Shown here one piece after another: positions 40,718 to 49,389 of a stretch of DNA of 64,000 nucleotides. The stretch spans positions 2,852,001 through 2,916,000 of the forward strand of contig NZ_CP034929.1 of assembly GCF_004014875.1 (NCBI RefSeq), in the 5' to 3' direction. The notes beneath the pieces were generated by a model that had not been told where the DNA came from, searched no databases, and was given only the letters and a program-made list of their open reading frames with translations. Source of the DNA: Nocardioides yefusunii. GTDB taxonomy: Bacteria; Actinomycetota; Actinomycetes; Propionibacteriales; Nocardioidaceae. The position numbers and the translations under genes are program-made. Each line of letters begins with the position of its first letter. The stretch's first letter is position 1.

Positions 40718-41101
40718 TCACTTGAGGGTGATCGTGGCGCCGGCGCCCTCGAGGGCTTCCTTCGCCTTCTCAGCAGCGTCCTTGGCAGCACCCTCGAGGA
40801 TCGCCTTGGGGGCGGACTCCACCAGCTCCTTGGCCTCCTTGAGACCGAGACCGGTGATGGCGCGCACCTCCTTGATGACGTTGATCTTCTTGTCGCCAGC
40901 GGCCTCGAGAATGACGTCGAACTCGTCCTTCTCAGCAGCGGCCTCAGCGGCGCCACCGGCGGCCGGAGCGGCAGCAACGGCAACGGGGGCAGCGGCGGTG
41001 ACGCCGAAGGTCTCCTCGAACTCCGAGACGAACTCGGACAGCTCGATGAGGGTCATCTCCTTGAAAGCCTCAAGGAGCTCTGCGGTGGTGAGCTTCGCCA
41101 T
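40718..41101 (-). CDS. rplL: 50S ribosomal protein L7/L12
   Basis: A 127-residue acidic stalk protein. Its N-terminal dimerisation domain includes [20 protein letters not shown]. An Ala/Gly-rich hinge follows (about 40-57), then the C-terminal factor-binding domain with [14 protein letters not shown]. It is present as multiple dimers on L10 and recruits translation factors. It is 80 bases downstream of rplJ in the same operon. The GTPase-binding surface residues look normal. Confidence 0.98.
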   Translation of the reverse strand: MAKLTTAELLEAFKEMTLIELSEFVSEFEETFGVTAAAPVAVAAAPAAGGAAEAAAEKDEFDVILEAAGDKKINVIKEVRAITGLGLKEAKELVESAPKAILEGAAKDAAEKAKEALEGAGATITLK

Positions 41102-41181
41102 GATGGGCGATTCCTTCCGTTCATTGGCCAGTCGCGATTTCAGCGACCGACCGGGGTTTCAGGTGGTGGTTCGCCTGAGAA

Positions 41182-41814
41182 TCAGGCGTCGGCCTCAGCA
41201 GCGTCGGCGGCTTCCTCGACGGGAGCCTCCTCGGCGGCCGGGGCCTCCTCAGCAGCGGACTCGGCCGGCGTGCCGGCACCACCTGCGAGGATCGAGGGGT
41301 CCTGCTCGGCCTTCGCCTGCAGGGCGCCGGCAAGGCGGGCGGCCTGGGAGAGCGGGGCGTTGAGCAGGTAGACGGCCTGCGACAGGGAAGCCAGCATTGC
41401 GCCAGCCATCTTGCCGAGGAGCACCTCACGCGACTCGAGGTCGGCAAGCTTGCCGATCTCTGCAGCGTCGAGGATGTTTCCGTCCAGGACACCGCCCTTG
41501 ATGACAAGAGCGGGGTTTGCCTTGGCAAAGTCACGCAGACCCTTGGCAGCCTCGACGACGTCACCCTCGATGAAGGCAATGGCGGTCGGGCCGTTCAGCA
41601 GGTCGTCGAAGCCAGTGATGCCAACCTGGTTGGCAGCAATCTTGGCCAGCGTGTTCTTGACCACGGCGTAGTTGGCGTTCTCGCCGAGGGAGCGACGCAG
41701 TTCCTGCATCTGCTTCACGGTGAGACCGCGGTACTCGGTCAGCACAGCGCCGTTGGAACCGTTGAACGAGTCAACGATGTCCGCGACGGCTGCTGCCTTT
41801 TCTGGCCGCGCCAT
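41182..41814 (-). CDS. rplJ: 50S ribosomal protein L10
   Basis: A 210-residue protein that anchors L7/L12 dimers to the ribosome and, with them, represses its own mRNA. It begins [20 protein letters not shown] and has [16 protein letters not shown]. The C-terminal helix region carries the L12-binding segment, followed by an Ala/Glu tail of about 35 residues ([15 protein letters not shown]) longer than in E. coli. The upstream leader suggests autoregulation. Confidence 0.97.
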   Translation of the reverse strand: MARPEKAAAVADIVDSFNGSNGAVLTEYRGLTVKQMQELRRSLGENANYAVVKNTLAKIAANQVGITGFDDLLNGPTAIAFIEGDVVEAAKGLRDFAKANPALVIKGGVLDGNILDAAEIGKLADLESREVLLGKMAGAMLASLSQAVYLLNAPLSQAARLAGALQAKAEQDPSILAGGAGTPAESAAEEAPAAEEAPVEEAADAAEADA

Positions 41815-41839
41815 GGGTCTCCTTCCGGACTACGCTTGA

Positions 41840-42006
41840 AGACGTGCCGGCTGCTGGCCCGGAAACGACGAACGCCCCGGGCGTAGATGCCCAGGGCGTG
41901 TGAACTCGAAAGTTCTGGCTCTGATCACCTACGCGGGCCGTCCGCTGCTGCGGAACCTTCGGAAGTGATCTCTAGCGAGTCACGACCACCGGCGGTCTCT
42001 GGTTAC
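41840..42006 (-). promoter_or_regulatory. L10-type autoregulatory leader of rplJ-rplL
   Basis: The roughly 190-base 5' leader of rplJ contains, on the minus strand, CCAGAGACCGCCGGTGG near its start and GACGGCCCGCGTAGGTGAT in its middle, which recall L10 leaders of other actinobacteria. An 11-pair hairpin (ACGCCCTGGGC, plus-strand 41872-41899) follows. Such leaders bind L10(L12)4 to repress the operon. A covariance-model match was not possible here. Confidence 0.6.
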
Positions 42007-42014
42007 GAGAAGTG

Positions 42015-42043
42015 ACACTACCGGGGGTGGGGCAAGGTGCCAA
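42015..42043 (-). promoter_or_regulatory. rplJ-rplL promoter
   Basis: On the minus strand TTGGCA (plus-strand 42038-42043), a 17-base spacer and TAGTGT (42015-42020) form a sigma-70-type promoter. It places transcription start near 42008, just upstream of the L10-type leader. Confidence 0.65.
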
Positions 42044-42084
42044 ATCGCCAATAATCCAGTACGCCTGGTGCTGGAATCTCCCCC

Positions 42085-43080
42085 GTGGACCCCAAGCTCT
42101 CGTCGCTCAACGCCGTCCTGGACCGCGTCGACTCCCGCCTGCTCAATCCCGCCGCCGACGTCCGGCTCTGGTCGACAGGGTTCCCGCTGCTCGACGACGC
42201 TCTCGGAGGCGGCCTCCGTGCCGGCACCCTGAACCTGCTGGCCGGCAGTCAAGGTGAGGGCAAGACGACCTTCGCCCTGCAGCTCGCCCGCGACACCGTC
42301 CGCGCCGGCCAGCCGGTGCTGTTCTTCTCCTTCGAGCTCGAGGCCGAGGTGCTGCTGCAGAAGCTGCTCGCCTCCGAAGCAGCCGAGTGTGCCGATGAGG
42401 CACCCGCGACCGTCTACCAGGTCCGGGCCGCCTTCGAGGGCACCGACGGGATCGCCGGCGGACTCGTCGAGCGCCTCGGGCGCCTCCCCGGCGGGCTCGA
42501 CGCCCTCTCGCGGGTGAGCGAGTACTCCGAGCACCTGATGATTCACCGCTCCACCACGCTCTCGACCCGCTTGGAAGACGTGCACGCGATCGCTCGCGAC
42601 GTCGCGCAGCAGGCTGGCAAGCCGCCGCTGATCGTCGTCGACTACCTGCAGAAGGTACGCCCCACCGAGGACATGGACGAGGAGGCCGCGGTCACCCTGG
42701 TGACCGAACGCCTCAAGGACATCGCCATCGACCTCAACTGCCCGGTGCTGGCCATCTCTGCCGCCGACCGCGCTGGACTCGAGCCGGGCCAGCGAATGCG
42801 TGCCCGCAACCTCAAGGGCTCCACCGCACTGGCCTACGAGGCCGACGTCGTGCTGATCCTGGCGAACAAGGCCGACATCGTGGCCCGCCACCACCTCATG
42901 TACTCGGCCAACAACGGCGAGCACTTCCGCAACTACTCCGTGCTGACGGTGGAGAAGAACCGTTCGGGACGCACCGGCGCGGAGGTCGAGTTCCTCAAGC
43001 AGTTCGCCTCGGGCCGTTTCGTCCCCGAGGGCAAGGTCGTCAGCGAGGACCTCGTCGACGAGCGCGTCTTCACCGAGTAG
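42085..43080 (+). CDS. DnaB-C/RecA-like ATPase without the DnaB N-terminal domain
   Basis: A 331-residue protein resembling only the C-terminal motor of replicative helicase DnaB. It has the FPLLDDALGGGLRAGTLNLL segment, Walker A GSQGEGKT (54-61), FFSFELEAEVLLQKLL, Walker B LIVVDYLQ (182-189), ALAYEADVVLIL and the terminal TVEKNRSGRTG arginine-finger-like motif. The primase-binding N-terminal domain of DnaB is absent. It may be a helicase-like or KaiC-like regulatory ATPase; the role is unknown. The start is GTG at 42085, with TGGAAT seven bases before it. It diverges from rplJ. Confidence 0.8.
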   Translation: MDPKLSSLNAVLDRVDSRLLNPAADVRLWSTGFPLLDDALGGGLRAGTLNLLAGSQGEGKTTFALQLARDTVRAGQPVLFFSFELEAEVLLQKLLASEAAECADEAPATVYQVRAAFEGTDGIAGGLVERLGRLPGGLDALSRVSEYSEHLMIHRSTTLSTRLEDVHAIARDVAQQAGKPPLIVVDYLQKVRPTEDMDEEAAVTLVTERLKDIAIDLNCPVLAISAADRAGLEPGQRMRARNLKGSTALAYEADVVLILANKADIVARHHLMYSANNGEHFRNYSVLTVEKNRSGRTGAEVEFLKQFASGRFVPEGKVVSEDLVDERVFTE

Positions 43081-43098
43081 CCGGACAGGCAGAAATGC

Positions 43099-43137
43099 CG
43101 AAGGGCCGGCCACCCCAGTGGGGTGACCGGCCCTTCG
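43099..43137 (-). terminator. rplA terminator hairpin, possibly bidirectional
   Basis: An 18-pair stem (minus strand CGAAGGGCCGGTCACCCC) with a 3-base loop starts 18 bases after the rplA stop and also 19 bases after the facing ATPase stop. Its single imperfection is a U-G wobble on the minus strand, so it is best adapted to the rplKA transcript. Confidence 0.85.
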
Positions 43138-43154
43138 CAGGTTCCGTGGAGGAA

Positions 43155-43877
43155 TCAGGCCTCAGCGGCCTCGTCCTCGACGGTCACGTTCTTCACGCGG
43201 TTGGGGTCGACGAGAACGCCGGGGCCCATCGTGGTGGAGAGAGCGATCTTCTTGATGTAGCGGCCCTTGGAGCTGGCCGGCTTGAGACGCAGAACCTCTT
43301 CGAGAGCAGCCGCGTAGTTCTCCGCCAGGGCGGTCTCCGAGAAGGAGGCCTTGCCGATGATGAAGTGCAGGTTGGCGTGACGGTCGACGCGGAACTCGAT
43401 CTTGCCGCCCTTGATGTCGTTGACAGCCTTCGCGACGTCGGGGGTCACGGTGCCCGTCTTCGGGTTCGGCATGAGGGAGCGGGGGCCGAGGACGCGACCG
43501 AGGCGACCGACCTTGCCCATCATGTCGGGGGTGGCAACAACGGCGTCGAAGTCGAGCCAGCCGCCGGCAACCTTCTCGATGAGCTCGTCGCCACCGACGA
43601 AGTCAGCGCCGGCCTCGCGGGCGGCCTCTGCCTTCTCAGCGTTGGCGAACACGAGGACGCGGGCGGTCTTACCGGTGCCGTTCGGCAGGTTGACGGTGCC
43701 GCGAACCATCTGGTCGGCCTTGCGCGGGTCGACACCCAGGCGCATGACGACGTCAACGGTCTCGTCGAACTTCTTCTTGGAGTTGGCCTTGGCAAGCTTG
43801 ATGGCGGCCAGCGGGGCGAAAATCTCGTTCTTGTCGAACGATGCTGCCGCCGCGCGGTAGGTCTTGCTGCGCTGCAT
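43155..43877 (-). CDS. rplA: 50S ribosomal protein L1
   Basis: A 240-residue protein of the ribosomal L1 stalk, which also represses its own operon in many bacteria. It begins [18 protein letters not shown] and has [20 protein letters not shown], the signature [20 protein letters not shown], and [18 protein letters not shown] sequence. It ends with a short acidic tail. It follows rplK after 83 bases. Confidence 0.98.
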   Translation of the reverse strand: MQRSKTYRAAAASFDKNEIFAPLAAIKLAKANSKKKFDETVDVVMRLGVDPRKADQMVRGTVNLPNGTGKTARVLVFANAEKAEAAREAGADFVGGDELIEKVAGGWLDFDAVVATPDMMGKVGRLGRVLGPRSLMPNPKTGTVTPDVAKAVNDIKGGKIEFRVDRHANLHFIIGKASFSETALAENYAAALEEVLRLKPASSKGRYIKKIALSTTMGPGVLVDPNRVKNVTVEDEAAEA

Positions 43878-43960
43878 GTCTGGTTACTCGTTTCTGTCCA
43901 GTGTGGTCGATGAGCCAGCGCGGCTCTGCCACGGGGTGTTGATCAGGAAGGGGATGAAAA

Positions 43961-44389
43961 TCAGTCGGTGGTGATGCCCATGGAACGGGCGGTACCCTCG
44001 ACGATCAGCATCGCGGCCTCGATGTCGTTCGCGTTGAGGTCGGGGAGCTTCGTGGTGGCGATCTCGCGGACCTGGTCCTTGGAGAGCTTGCCGACCTTCT
44101 CGGTGTGCGGGGTGCCCGAACCCTTGGCGACGCCAGCGGCCTTCTTGATCAGCTCGGAAGCCGGGGGGGTCTTCGTGATGAAGGTGAAGGTGCGGTCCTC
44201 GTAGATGGTGATCTCAACGGGGATCACGTTGCCACGCATGGACTCGGTCTGGGCGTTGTACGCCTTGCAGAACTCCATGATGTTGACACCGTGCGGACCG
44301 AGGGCGGTACCGACCGGCGGAGCCGGGGTCGCGGCGCCAGCGTTGAGCTGAACCTTGACCAGGGCTGCGATCTTCTTCTTGGGAGGCAT
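43961..44389 (-). CDS. rplK: 50S ribosomal protein L11
   Basis: A 142-residue protein of the GTPase-associated centre. [15 protein letters not shown] is the normal start; the frame is open 15 codons further but without a good start. The Pro-rich [21 protein letters not shown] and the C-terminal rRNA-binding GTARSMGI are intact. Changes in the proline-rich part give thiopeptide resistance in other species, and none is evident here. The 220-base spacer before it (44390-44609) has small GC hairpins but no element I can name. Confidence 0.97.
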   Translation of the reverse strand: MPPKKKIAALVKVQLNAGAATPAPPVGTALGPHGVNIMEFCKAYNAQTESMRGNVIPVEITIYEDRTFTFITKTPPASELIKKAAGVAKGSGTPHTEKVGKLSKDQVREIATTKLPDLNANDIEAAMLIVEGTARSMGITTD

Positions 44390-44609
44390 GTCGGGTTCCT
44401 TAAGAATTGGTACGTCGTGGTCTTGTCGAGCCACACCGGGATGCCTCCCGGAGCAGTTCTGCCACCTGGGTGTTGCTCACGCCGCCCGAGGGCGACGATG
44501 GCGGGGTGCCGTATGCACGGCAACGCCGACCGCCTGCCAGTCTCGCAGATCTTCCCGGGGAAGACCTATTCGACGTGGCTGGCGGCCGGCGCATAGCCGG
44601 AGCAGTGCG

Positions 44610-45386
44610 TCAGACGCGCTGGATCTGGCTGAAGCTGAGCTCGACCGGGGTCTCGCGGCCGAAGATCTCGACGAGCGCCTTGACGCGCTGGGTGTCGCCG
44701 TTGATCTCGGTGATCGTGGCGTGCAGCGTGGCGAACGGACCGTCGACGACCATGACGGAGTCGTCGACGGAGAAGTCGGCGACCTCGACGGTCTTCTTGA
44801 CCGGCTGGGCGTGACCGCCGGTGGCCTTGGCCTCCGCGATCTGGGCCTCGGCCTCGGCCTGGGCGACGAACGACGGGGCCAGCATGTCCTCGACCTCGGT
44901 CATCGACAGCGGGACCGGGTTGTGGGCGTTGCCGACGAAGCCGGTCACGGACGGGGTGTGGCGAACGGTGCTCCACGACTCGTCGGTCAGGTCCATGCGG
45001 ACCAGGACGTAACCGGGCAGGACGGTGCGGGTGACCATCTTGCGCTGGCCGTTCTTGATCTCGGCGACCTCTTCGGTCGGCACGACGATCTCGTGGATGT
45101 AGTCACCCATGTCGAGGGAGGAGATGCGGTTCTCCAGGTTCGCCTTCACACGCTTCTCCATGCCGGAGTAGGTGTGGATGACGTACCAGTCGCCCGGCTT
45201 GGCCCAGAGCTCGCGACGGAACGCCTCGAGGGCGTCCTCGGCGACGTCGTCGGACTCGGTCTCGGTCTCGTCGGACTCGACGATCTCGCCGGTCTCGGGG
45301 TCGACCTCGGCCTCGAGCGCCTCGGGCGCGTCGATGGGGTCGGTGGGCTCGAGGTCGGCCTCGAACGAGTCGTTCTGCTCAGACAC
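44610..45386 (-). CDS. nusG: Transcription elongation/termination factor NusG
   Basis: A 258-residue protein. An acidic extension of about 65 residues (rich in Glu, Asp and Thr) comes first, as in other actinobacteria. The NGN domain follows ([20 protein letters not shown]) and then a C-terminal KOW domain with [20 protein letters not shown]. NusG binds RNA polymerase and links it to Rho or ribosomal S10. It is downstream of secE in the classical secE-nusG operon, with 65 bases between. Confidence 0.97.
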   Translation of the reverse strand: MSEQNDSFEADLEPTDPIDAPEALEAEVDPETGEIVESDETETESDDVAEDALEAFRRELWAKPGDWYVIHTYSGMEKRVKANLENRISSLDMGDYIHEIVVPTEEVAEIKNGQRKMVTRTVLPGYVLVRMDLTDESWSTVRHTPSVTGFVGNAHNPVPLSMTEVEDMLAPSFVAQAEAEAQIAEAKATGGHAQPVKKTVEVADFSVDDSVMVVDGPFATLHATITEINGDTQRVKALVEIFGRETPVELSFSQIQRV

Positions 45387-45451
45387 AGTGGTGCTCCGTC
45401 GTTGGGATCTACTAGTTGCTGCTTCTGATCATGCTCCACCGGGGAGCAGGA

Positions 45452-45691
45452 TCAGTTCGCTCCGCCGAAGATCCAGAAGGCGAGTCGGCCGAAGCCCAGG
45501 TCAAGCAGCGAGACCAGGAGCATGAAGACGAGGACGAAGACGAGCACGACCCAGAAGTAGTTCACGAGCTGCTTCTGCGTCGGCCAGACGACCTTGCGAA
45601 GTTCAGCGATGACCTGGCGCAGGAAAACGGCCGGATTGGCCTTGGGAGCGGGCTTGTCGCCCGGCGTCCCCTGAGCGTTGGCTTCCGACAC
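45452..45691 (-). CDS. secE: Preprotein translocase subunit SecE
   Basis: A 79-residue single-membrane-helix subunit of SecYEG. A hydrophilic N-terminus (VSEANAQGTPGDKPAPKANP) precedes the conserved amphipathic FLRQVIAELRKVVWPTQKQL and the membrane helix WVVLVFVLVFMLLVSLL. The GTG at 45691 has GGAGGGG just upstream on the minus strand. The frame is open much further, but that part crosses the tRNA-Trp gene and is not coding. Confidence 0.94.
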   Translation of the reverse strand: MSEANAQGTPGDKPAPKANPAVFLRQVIAELRKVVWPTQKQLVNYFWVVLVFVLVFMLLVSLLDLGFGRLAFWIFGGAN

Positions 45692-45783
45692 GTTGCCCCT
45701 CCGTCGTCCGAGTGGTCTGCTTGCGTGATGCTGCTGCTTACTACCTGCATGGACGCGGCCGCGTGTGCGGTCGTCGTTCTTTG

Positions 45784-45856
45784 CAGGGCACGAGGGACTT
45801 GAACCCCCAACCTTCGGTTTTGGAGACCGATGCTCTGCCAGTTGAGCTAGTGCCCT
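45784..45856 (-). tRNA. trpT: tRNA-Trp (anticodon CCA)
   Basis: The minus strand folds as a 73-base tRNA. The acceptor pairs AGGGCAC with GTGCCCT and the discriminator is G. The D stem is GCTC/GAGC, the anticodon loop is CTCCAAA and the T arm has GGTTCAAGT. The CCA end is not encoded. It lies directly before secE, the order also found in mycobacteria. Confidence 0.96.
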
Positions 45857-45931
45857 TCGGAGTATCTCCCCTGAAACCAAACCTGTGTTGGGAAGGCATG
45901 GATCAGTGAGCGGGAGTGCCACCGAGCCGGA

Positions 45932-45961
45932 AGCATACGTGCCTGATGGTCCCGAGTCCAA
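45932..45961 (-). promoter_or_regulatory. Possible promoter of tRNA-Trp-secE-nusG
   Basis: On the minus strand TTGGAC (plus-strand 45956-45961), an 18-base spacer and TATGCT (45932-45937) make a plausible promoter about 75 bases before the tRNA. It interleaves with the divergent aspC promoter region. Confidence 0.42.
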
Positions 45962-45980
45962 ACGCCCTAGGATGTGGGGC

Positions 45981-47210
45981 ATGACCGAAGCCACTTCCGC
46001 CCCTGTCAGCAGCCCGCGCGCCAAGCGCGTCTCGACCCGCGTCGGCGCCATCGCCGAGTCCGCCACGCTGAAGGTGGACGCCAAGGCGAAGGCCCTCAAG
46101 GCCGAGGGCCGACCGGTCATCGGTTTCGGTGCCGGCGAGCCCGACTTCCCCACTCCGCCGTACATCGTCGAGGCCGCCGTCGAGGCGTGCCGCGACCCCA
46201 AGAACCACCGCTACACCCCCGCCGGTGGTCTTCCCGAGCTGAAGAACGCGATCGTCGCCAAGACCAAGCGTGACTCCGGCTACGAGATCGACGCCTCCCA
46301 GGTGCTCGTCACCAACGGTGGCAAGCAGGCCATCTACGAGGCCTTCGCCGCGATGCTCGACCCCGAGGACGAGGTCATCGTCCCGGCCCCCTACTGGACC
46401 ACCTACCCCGAGGCGATCCAGCTCGCCGGTGGTGTCCCGGTCGAGGTCCTCGCCGACGAGACCCAGGACTACAAGGTCACCGTCGAGCAGCTCCAGGCAG
46501 CGCTCACCCCGAAGACCAAGGTCCTGCTCTTCGTCTCCCCCTCCAACCCCACCGGCGCGGTCTACACCGCGGACGAGATCCGTGCCATCGGCGCGTGGGT
46601 CCAGGAGAACAACCTCTGGGTGATGACCGACGAGATCTACGAGCACCTCGTCTACGGCGACATCGAGACCGGCTCCATGCCCGTCCTGTGCCCCGACCTG
46701 GCCGACTACACCGTCGTCGTCAACGGTGTCGCGAAGACCTACGCGATGACCGGCTGGCGTGTGGGCTGGGTGATCGGCCCGAAGGACATCATCAAGGCCG
46801 CCTCCAACCTGCAGTCGCACGCGACGTCCAACGTCGCCAACGTCTCCCAGCGTGCCGCGATCGCCGCCCTGGAGAACGACCTCTCCGCCGTCGACGAGAT
46901 GAAGGTCGCCTTCGACCGTCGTCGCAAGCTGATCGTCTCGATGCTCAACGAGATCGAGGGCTTCTACTGCCCCACCCCGCTGGGTGCGTTCTACGCCTAC
47001 CCGTCGGTCAAGGGCATGCTCGGCAAGACCTACGACGGCAAGCTGATCGAGACCTCCGCCGAGCTGGCCGAGTACATCCTCGAGAAGGCCGAGGTCGCCG
47101 TGGTTCCGGGCGAGGCCTTCGGGTCGCCGGGCTACCTGCGTCTCTCCTACGCGCTCGGCGACGCCGACCTGGTCGAGGGCATCACCCGCGTCCAGAACCT
47201 GTTCGCCTGA
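45981..47210 (+). CDS. aspC: Aspartate aminotransferase, class I
   Basis: It transfers amino groups between aspartate and 2-oxoglutarate using PLP. The 409-residue protein has [13 protein letters not shown], the PLP-binding [22 protein letters not shown] and DEIYEHLVY. The PLP lysine lies in [16 protein letters not shown], and the C-terminal substrate Arg is in [16 protein letters not shown] box (45968-45973) stands seven bases before ATG 45981, so the mRNA is probably leaderless. An earlier in-frame start at 45885 is not needed. This gene is commonly beside secE in related actinomycetes. Confidence 0.93.
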   Translation: MTEATSAPVSSPRAKRVSTRVGAIAESATLKVDAKAKALKAEGRPVIGFGAGEPDFPTPPYIVEAAVEACRDPKNHRYTPAGGLPELKNAIVAKTKRDSGYEIDASQVLVTNGGKQAIYEAFAAMLDPEDEVIVPAPYWTTYPEAIQLAGGVPVEVLADETQDYKVTVEQLQAALTPKTKVLLFVSPSNPTGAVYTADEIRAIGAWVQENNLWVMTDEIYEHLVYGDIETGSMPVLCPDLADYTVVVNGVAKTYAMTGWRVGWVIGPKDIIKAASNLQSHATSNVANVSQRAAIAALENDLSAVDEMKVAFDRRRKLIVSMLNEIEGFYCPTPLGAFYAYPSVKGMLGKTYDGKLIETSAELAEYILEKAEVAVVPGEAFGSPGYLRLSYALGDADLVEGITRVQNLFA

Positions 47211-47229
47211 GCGTCCGCACAGCACCGTC

Positions 47230-47270
47230 CCGACGGCCCGGCCCCGCACTCCGCGGAGCCGGGCCGTCGG
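47230..47270 (+). terminator. aspC terminator hairpin
   Basis: Thirteen-base arms (CCGACGGCCCGGC and GCCGGGCCGTCGG) pair perfectly around a GC-rich loop, 20 bases after the aspC stop. A CCTT follows but no long T-run, as is usual in high-GC actinobacteria. Confidence 0.8.
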
Positions 47271-47319
47271 CCTTCGGTGGCCATTTCCGCAGGTGAGACC
47301 TCTGGGCTAGCGTCTCGTC

Positions 47320-48351
47320 ATGGCCCCCCGTGATCTCGCCACGCTCCCCAAGGCGCACCTGCACCTGCACTTCACCGGCTCGATGCGTCACGCGACGCTG
47401 CTGGAGCTCGCCGAGCGTGACGGGATCCATCTGCCCGACCAGCTGGTCAGTGCATGGCCCCCGGTGCTGTCTGCCGCCGACGAGAAGGGCTGGTTCCGGT
47501 TCCAGCGTCTCTACGACGTCGCTCGGACCGTGCTCCGCACCGAGGACGACGTCCGTCGTCTGGTGCGTGAAGCGGCCGAGGACGACGTCCGCGACGGTGG
47601 CCGGTGGCTGGAGATCCAGGTGGACCCGTCGGGCTACGGCGCCCGGTTCGGCGGGATGACGGCGTTCACCGACCTCGTCCTCGACGCCGTCGCCGACGCC
47701 TCCCGCGAGACCGGTCTGGGGATGGCCGTCGTGATCGCCGCGAACCGCACCCGACACCCGCTCGACGCCCGATCCCTGGCCCGCCTGGCCGCGCAGTACG
47801 CCGACCGGGGCGTCGTCGGGTTCGGGCTCTCCAACGACGAACGACGCGGAACCACGGCCGACTTCGCCGCCGCCTTCGCGATCGCCCGCCGGGCCGGGCT
47901 CGCCTCGCTGCCGCACGGCGGTGAACTGCGCGGCCCCGAGCACGTCGTCACCTGCCTGGACGAGCTCGCGCCCGCCCGCCTGGGACATGGCGTCCGCTCC
48001 GCCGAGGACCCGCGCGTCCTGGAGCGGATTGCACAGGCAGGCATCGGGCTGGAGGTCTGCCCGGTCTCCAACGTCGCACTGGGCGTCTACCCGTCGCTGG
48101 GCACCGTCCCGCTGCCACAGCTGATCGAGGCAGGCGTCCAGGTGGCGCTCGGCGCCGACGACCCGCTGCTCTTCGGATCGCAGTTGCTGAGCCAGTACAC
48201 GACGATGCGTGCCGCCCACGACCTCGACGACGCGACCCTGGCCGAACTGGCGCGGATGTCGATCCGGGTCTCCCGCGCACCCGACGCGGTCAAGAACGAA
48301 GTACTCTCCGACATCGACGCCTGGTCGGCGTCCCACGAAGAGGAGAGCTGA
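47320..48351 (+). CDS. add: Adenosine deaminase family protein
   Basis: A 343-residue amidohydrolase. The zinc ligands are seen as HLHLHFTGS (His15 and His17), then LPHGGE with the catalytic Glu, RLGHG and ALGADDPLLFG with the metal-binding Asp. The last motif reads GADDP where E. coli adenosine deaminase has NTDDP. Adenosine deaminase is the likeliest activity, but other adenine-type deaminases of the family cannot be excluded. ATG at 47320 follows TAGCGT (47308-47313) by six bases. It overlaps the next gene by one base (TGATG). Confidence 0.83.
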   Translation: MAPRDLATLPKAHLHLHFTGSMRHATLLELAERDGIHLPDQLVSAWPPVLSAADEKGWFRFQRLYDVARTVLRTEDDVRRLVREAAEDDVRDGGRWLEIQVDPSGYGARFGGMTAFTDLVLDAVADASRETGLGMAVVIAANRTRHPLDARSLARLAAQYADRGVVGFGLSNDERRGTTADFAAAFAIARRAGLASLPHGGELRGPEHVVTCLDELAPARLGHGVRSAEDPRVLERIAQAGIGLEVCPVSNVALGVYPSLGTVPLPQLIEAGVQVALGADDPLLFGSQLLSQYTTMRAAHDLDDATLAELARMSIRVSRAPDAVKNEVLSDIDAWSASHEEES

Positions 48352-48827
48352 TGGGGGAACGACGACGCCCGCTGCCGTCAGAGCTGCCACTGGCGGCACC
48401 GCCCGGGGTCAGGGTGACCCGGTACGTGTCCCCAGGAGCCCCTCAGGCGCCCGTGCAGACGTGGAGCCACCCCGGAGGGACCTCGTACTCCCCCGCGTAC
48501 CCGCAGGCCTCCGCAGCGCTGCTGCCGCGCCCCGTGCCGGCCGTCGGTGAGCACCAGGCCGCACGCCCTGCCCTGGTGGTGGGCATCGCCGCACTCGTGG
48601 GCTCGGTGATCGTGGGGCTCGGCCTGCTCTTCGCCCCGTTCGCCTGGGCGATGGGCAGCACCGCAGTGCGCGAGATCGACGCCTCCCACGGCGCCCTGAC
48701 CGGGCGCAGGGCAGCCAACGCCGGCCGGATCCTGGGGATCGTCGGGACGGCGTTCATGGGGATCGCCCTGCTGGCGGTGCTCGGCCTGGCCGCCCTCGGC
48801 ACGCTGGCGACCGCCGGCCAGTCCTGA
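48351..48827 (+). CDS. DUF4190-like membrane protein, first copy
   Basis: A 158-residue protein. The first 60 residues are proline-rich and hydrophilic. Two membrane helices (about 74-98 and 122-150) then flank the loop MGSTAVREIDASHGALTGRRAANAGRILGIVGT, the hallmark arrangement of DUF4190 proteins. The family has no established function. Its start shares a base with the add stop, so the two are co-transcribed. The next gene is a paralogue. Confidence 0.75.
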   Translation: MGERRRPLPSELPLAAPPGVRVTRYVSPGAPQAPVQTWSHPGGTSYSPAYPQASAALLPRPVPAVGEHQAARPALVVGIAALVGSVIVGLGLLFAPFAWAMGSTAVREIDASHGALTGRRAANAGRILGIVGTAFMGIALLAVLGLAALGTLATAGQS

Positions 48828-48861
48828 ATCCACGCACGAGAAGTCACGGAGCGACGCCACG

Positions 48862-49368
48862 ATGAGCAATCACGACCCCTACGGCCAGGCCCCCTACGGG
48901 CAGACCCCCGGCCACCAGGACCCCTACGGCCAGCAGCCTGCCCAGCAGCCCACCCAGCCGTACGGCACGCAGTACGGCGCTCCTCAGTACGGATCGCAGC
49001 AGTTCGGCGCACAGCAGTTCGGGGGCCCGCAGTACGGCATGACCCAGCTCCCGCCGCCCCCGCACCCCCGGGCCACCACCGCGATGGTCCTCGGCCTCGT
49101 CGGCCTCGTCGGCGGCCTGACCTGTGGCCTGGGCTTCCTGCTCTCCCCGTTCGCCTGGGCCATCGGCAGCCGCACGGTCAAGGAGATCGACGCCTCGAAG
49201 GGCCAGCTCGCAGGCCGCGACCAGGCCAACACCGGACGGATCACCGGCATCGTCGGCACGGTGCTGCTGGTGCTCGCGATCGTCGCCTTCATCGCGATGG
49301 TGGTCTTCTTCGTCGCCACCACCGAGGTGAGCAGCAGCACCGTCACCAGGGAGTCCTACGACCTCTGA
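48862..49368 (+). CDS. DUF4190-like membrane protein with PYG repeats, second copy
   Basis: A 168-residue paralogue of the preceding protein. The N-terminal 65 residues are a low-complexity Gln/Pro/Tyr/Gly tract (PYGQ, QYGAPQYG, QQFG units). The two helices and the loop IGSRTVKEIDASKGQLAGRDQANTGRITGIVGT follow. Such tracts are intrinsically disordered and could condense or interact at the inner membrane surface; this is inference. AAGTCACGGAGCG before the ATG provides a weak ribosome site. A 21-base gap separates it from murB, which faces it. Confidence 0.78.
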   Translation: MSNHDPYGQAPYGQTPGHQDPYGQQPAQQPTQPYGTQYGAPQYGSQQFGAQQFGGPQYGMTQLPPPPHPRATTAMVLGLVGLVGGLTCGLGFLLSPFAWAIGSRTVKEIDASKGQLAGRDQANTGRITGIVGTVLLVLAIVAFIAMVVFFVATTEVSSSTVTRESYDL

Positions 49369-49389
49369 GCAAGCCCGCAGGAGCGGGCC

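Noticed and set aside
45692..46201. A long N-terminal extension of SecE
   Set aside because: The minus-strand frame continues, but it crosses the tRNA-Trp gene and the divergent aspC start. The conserved SecE begins near the GTG at 45691, which has a ribosome site.
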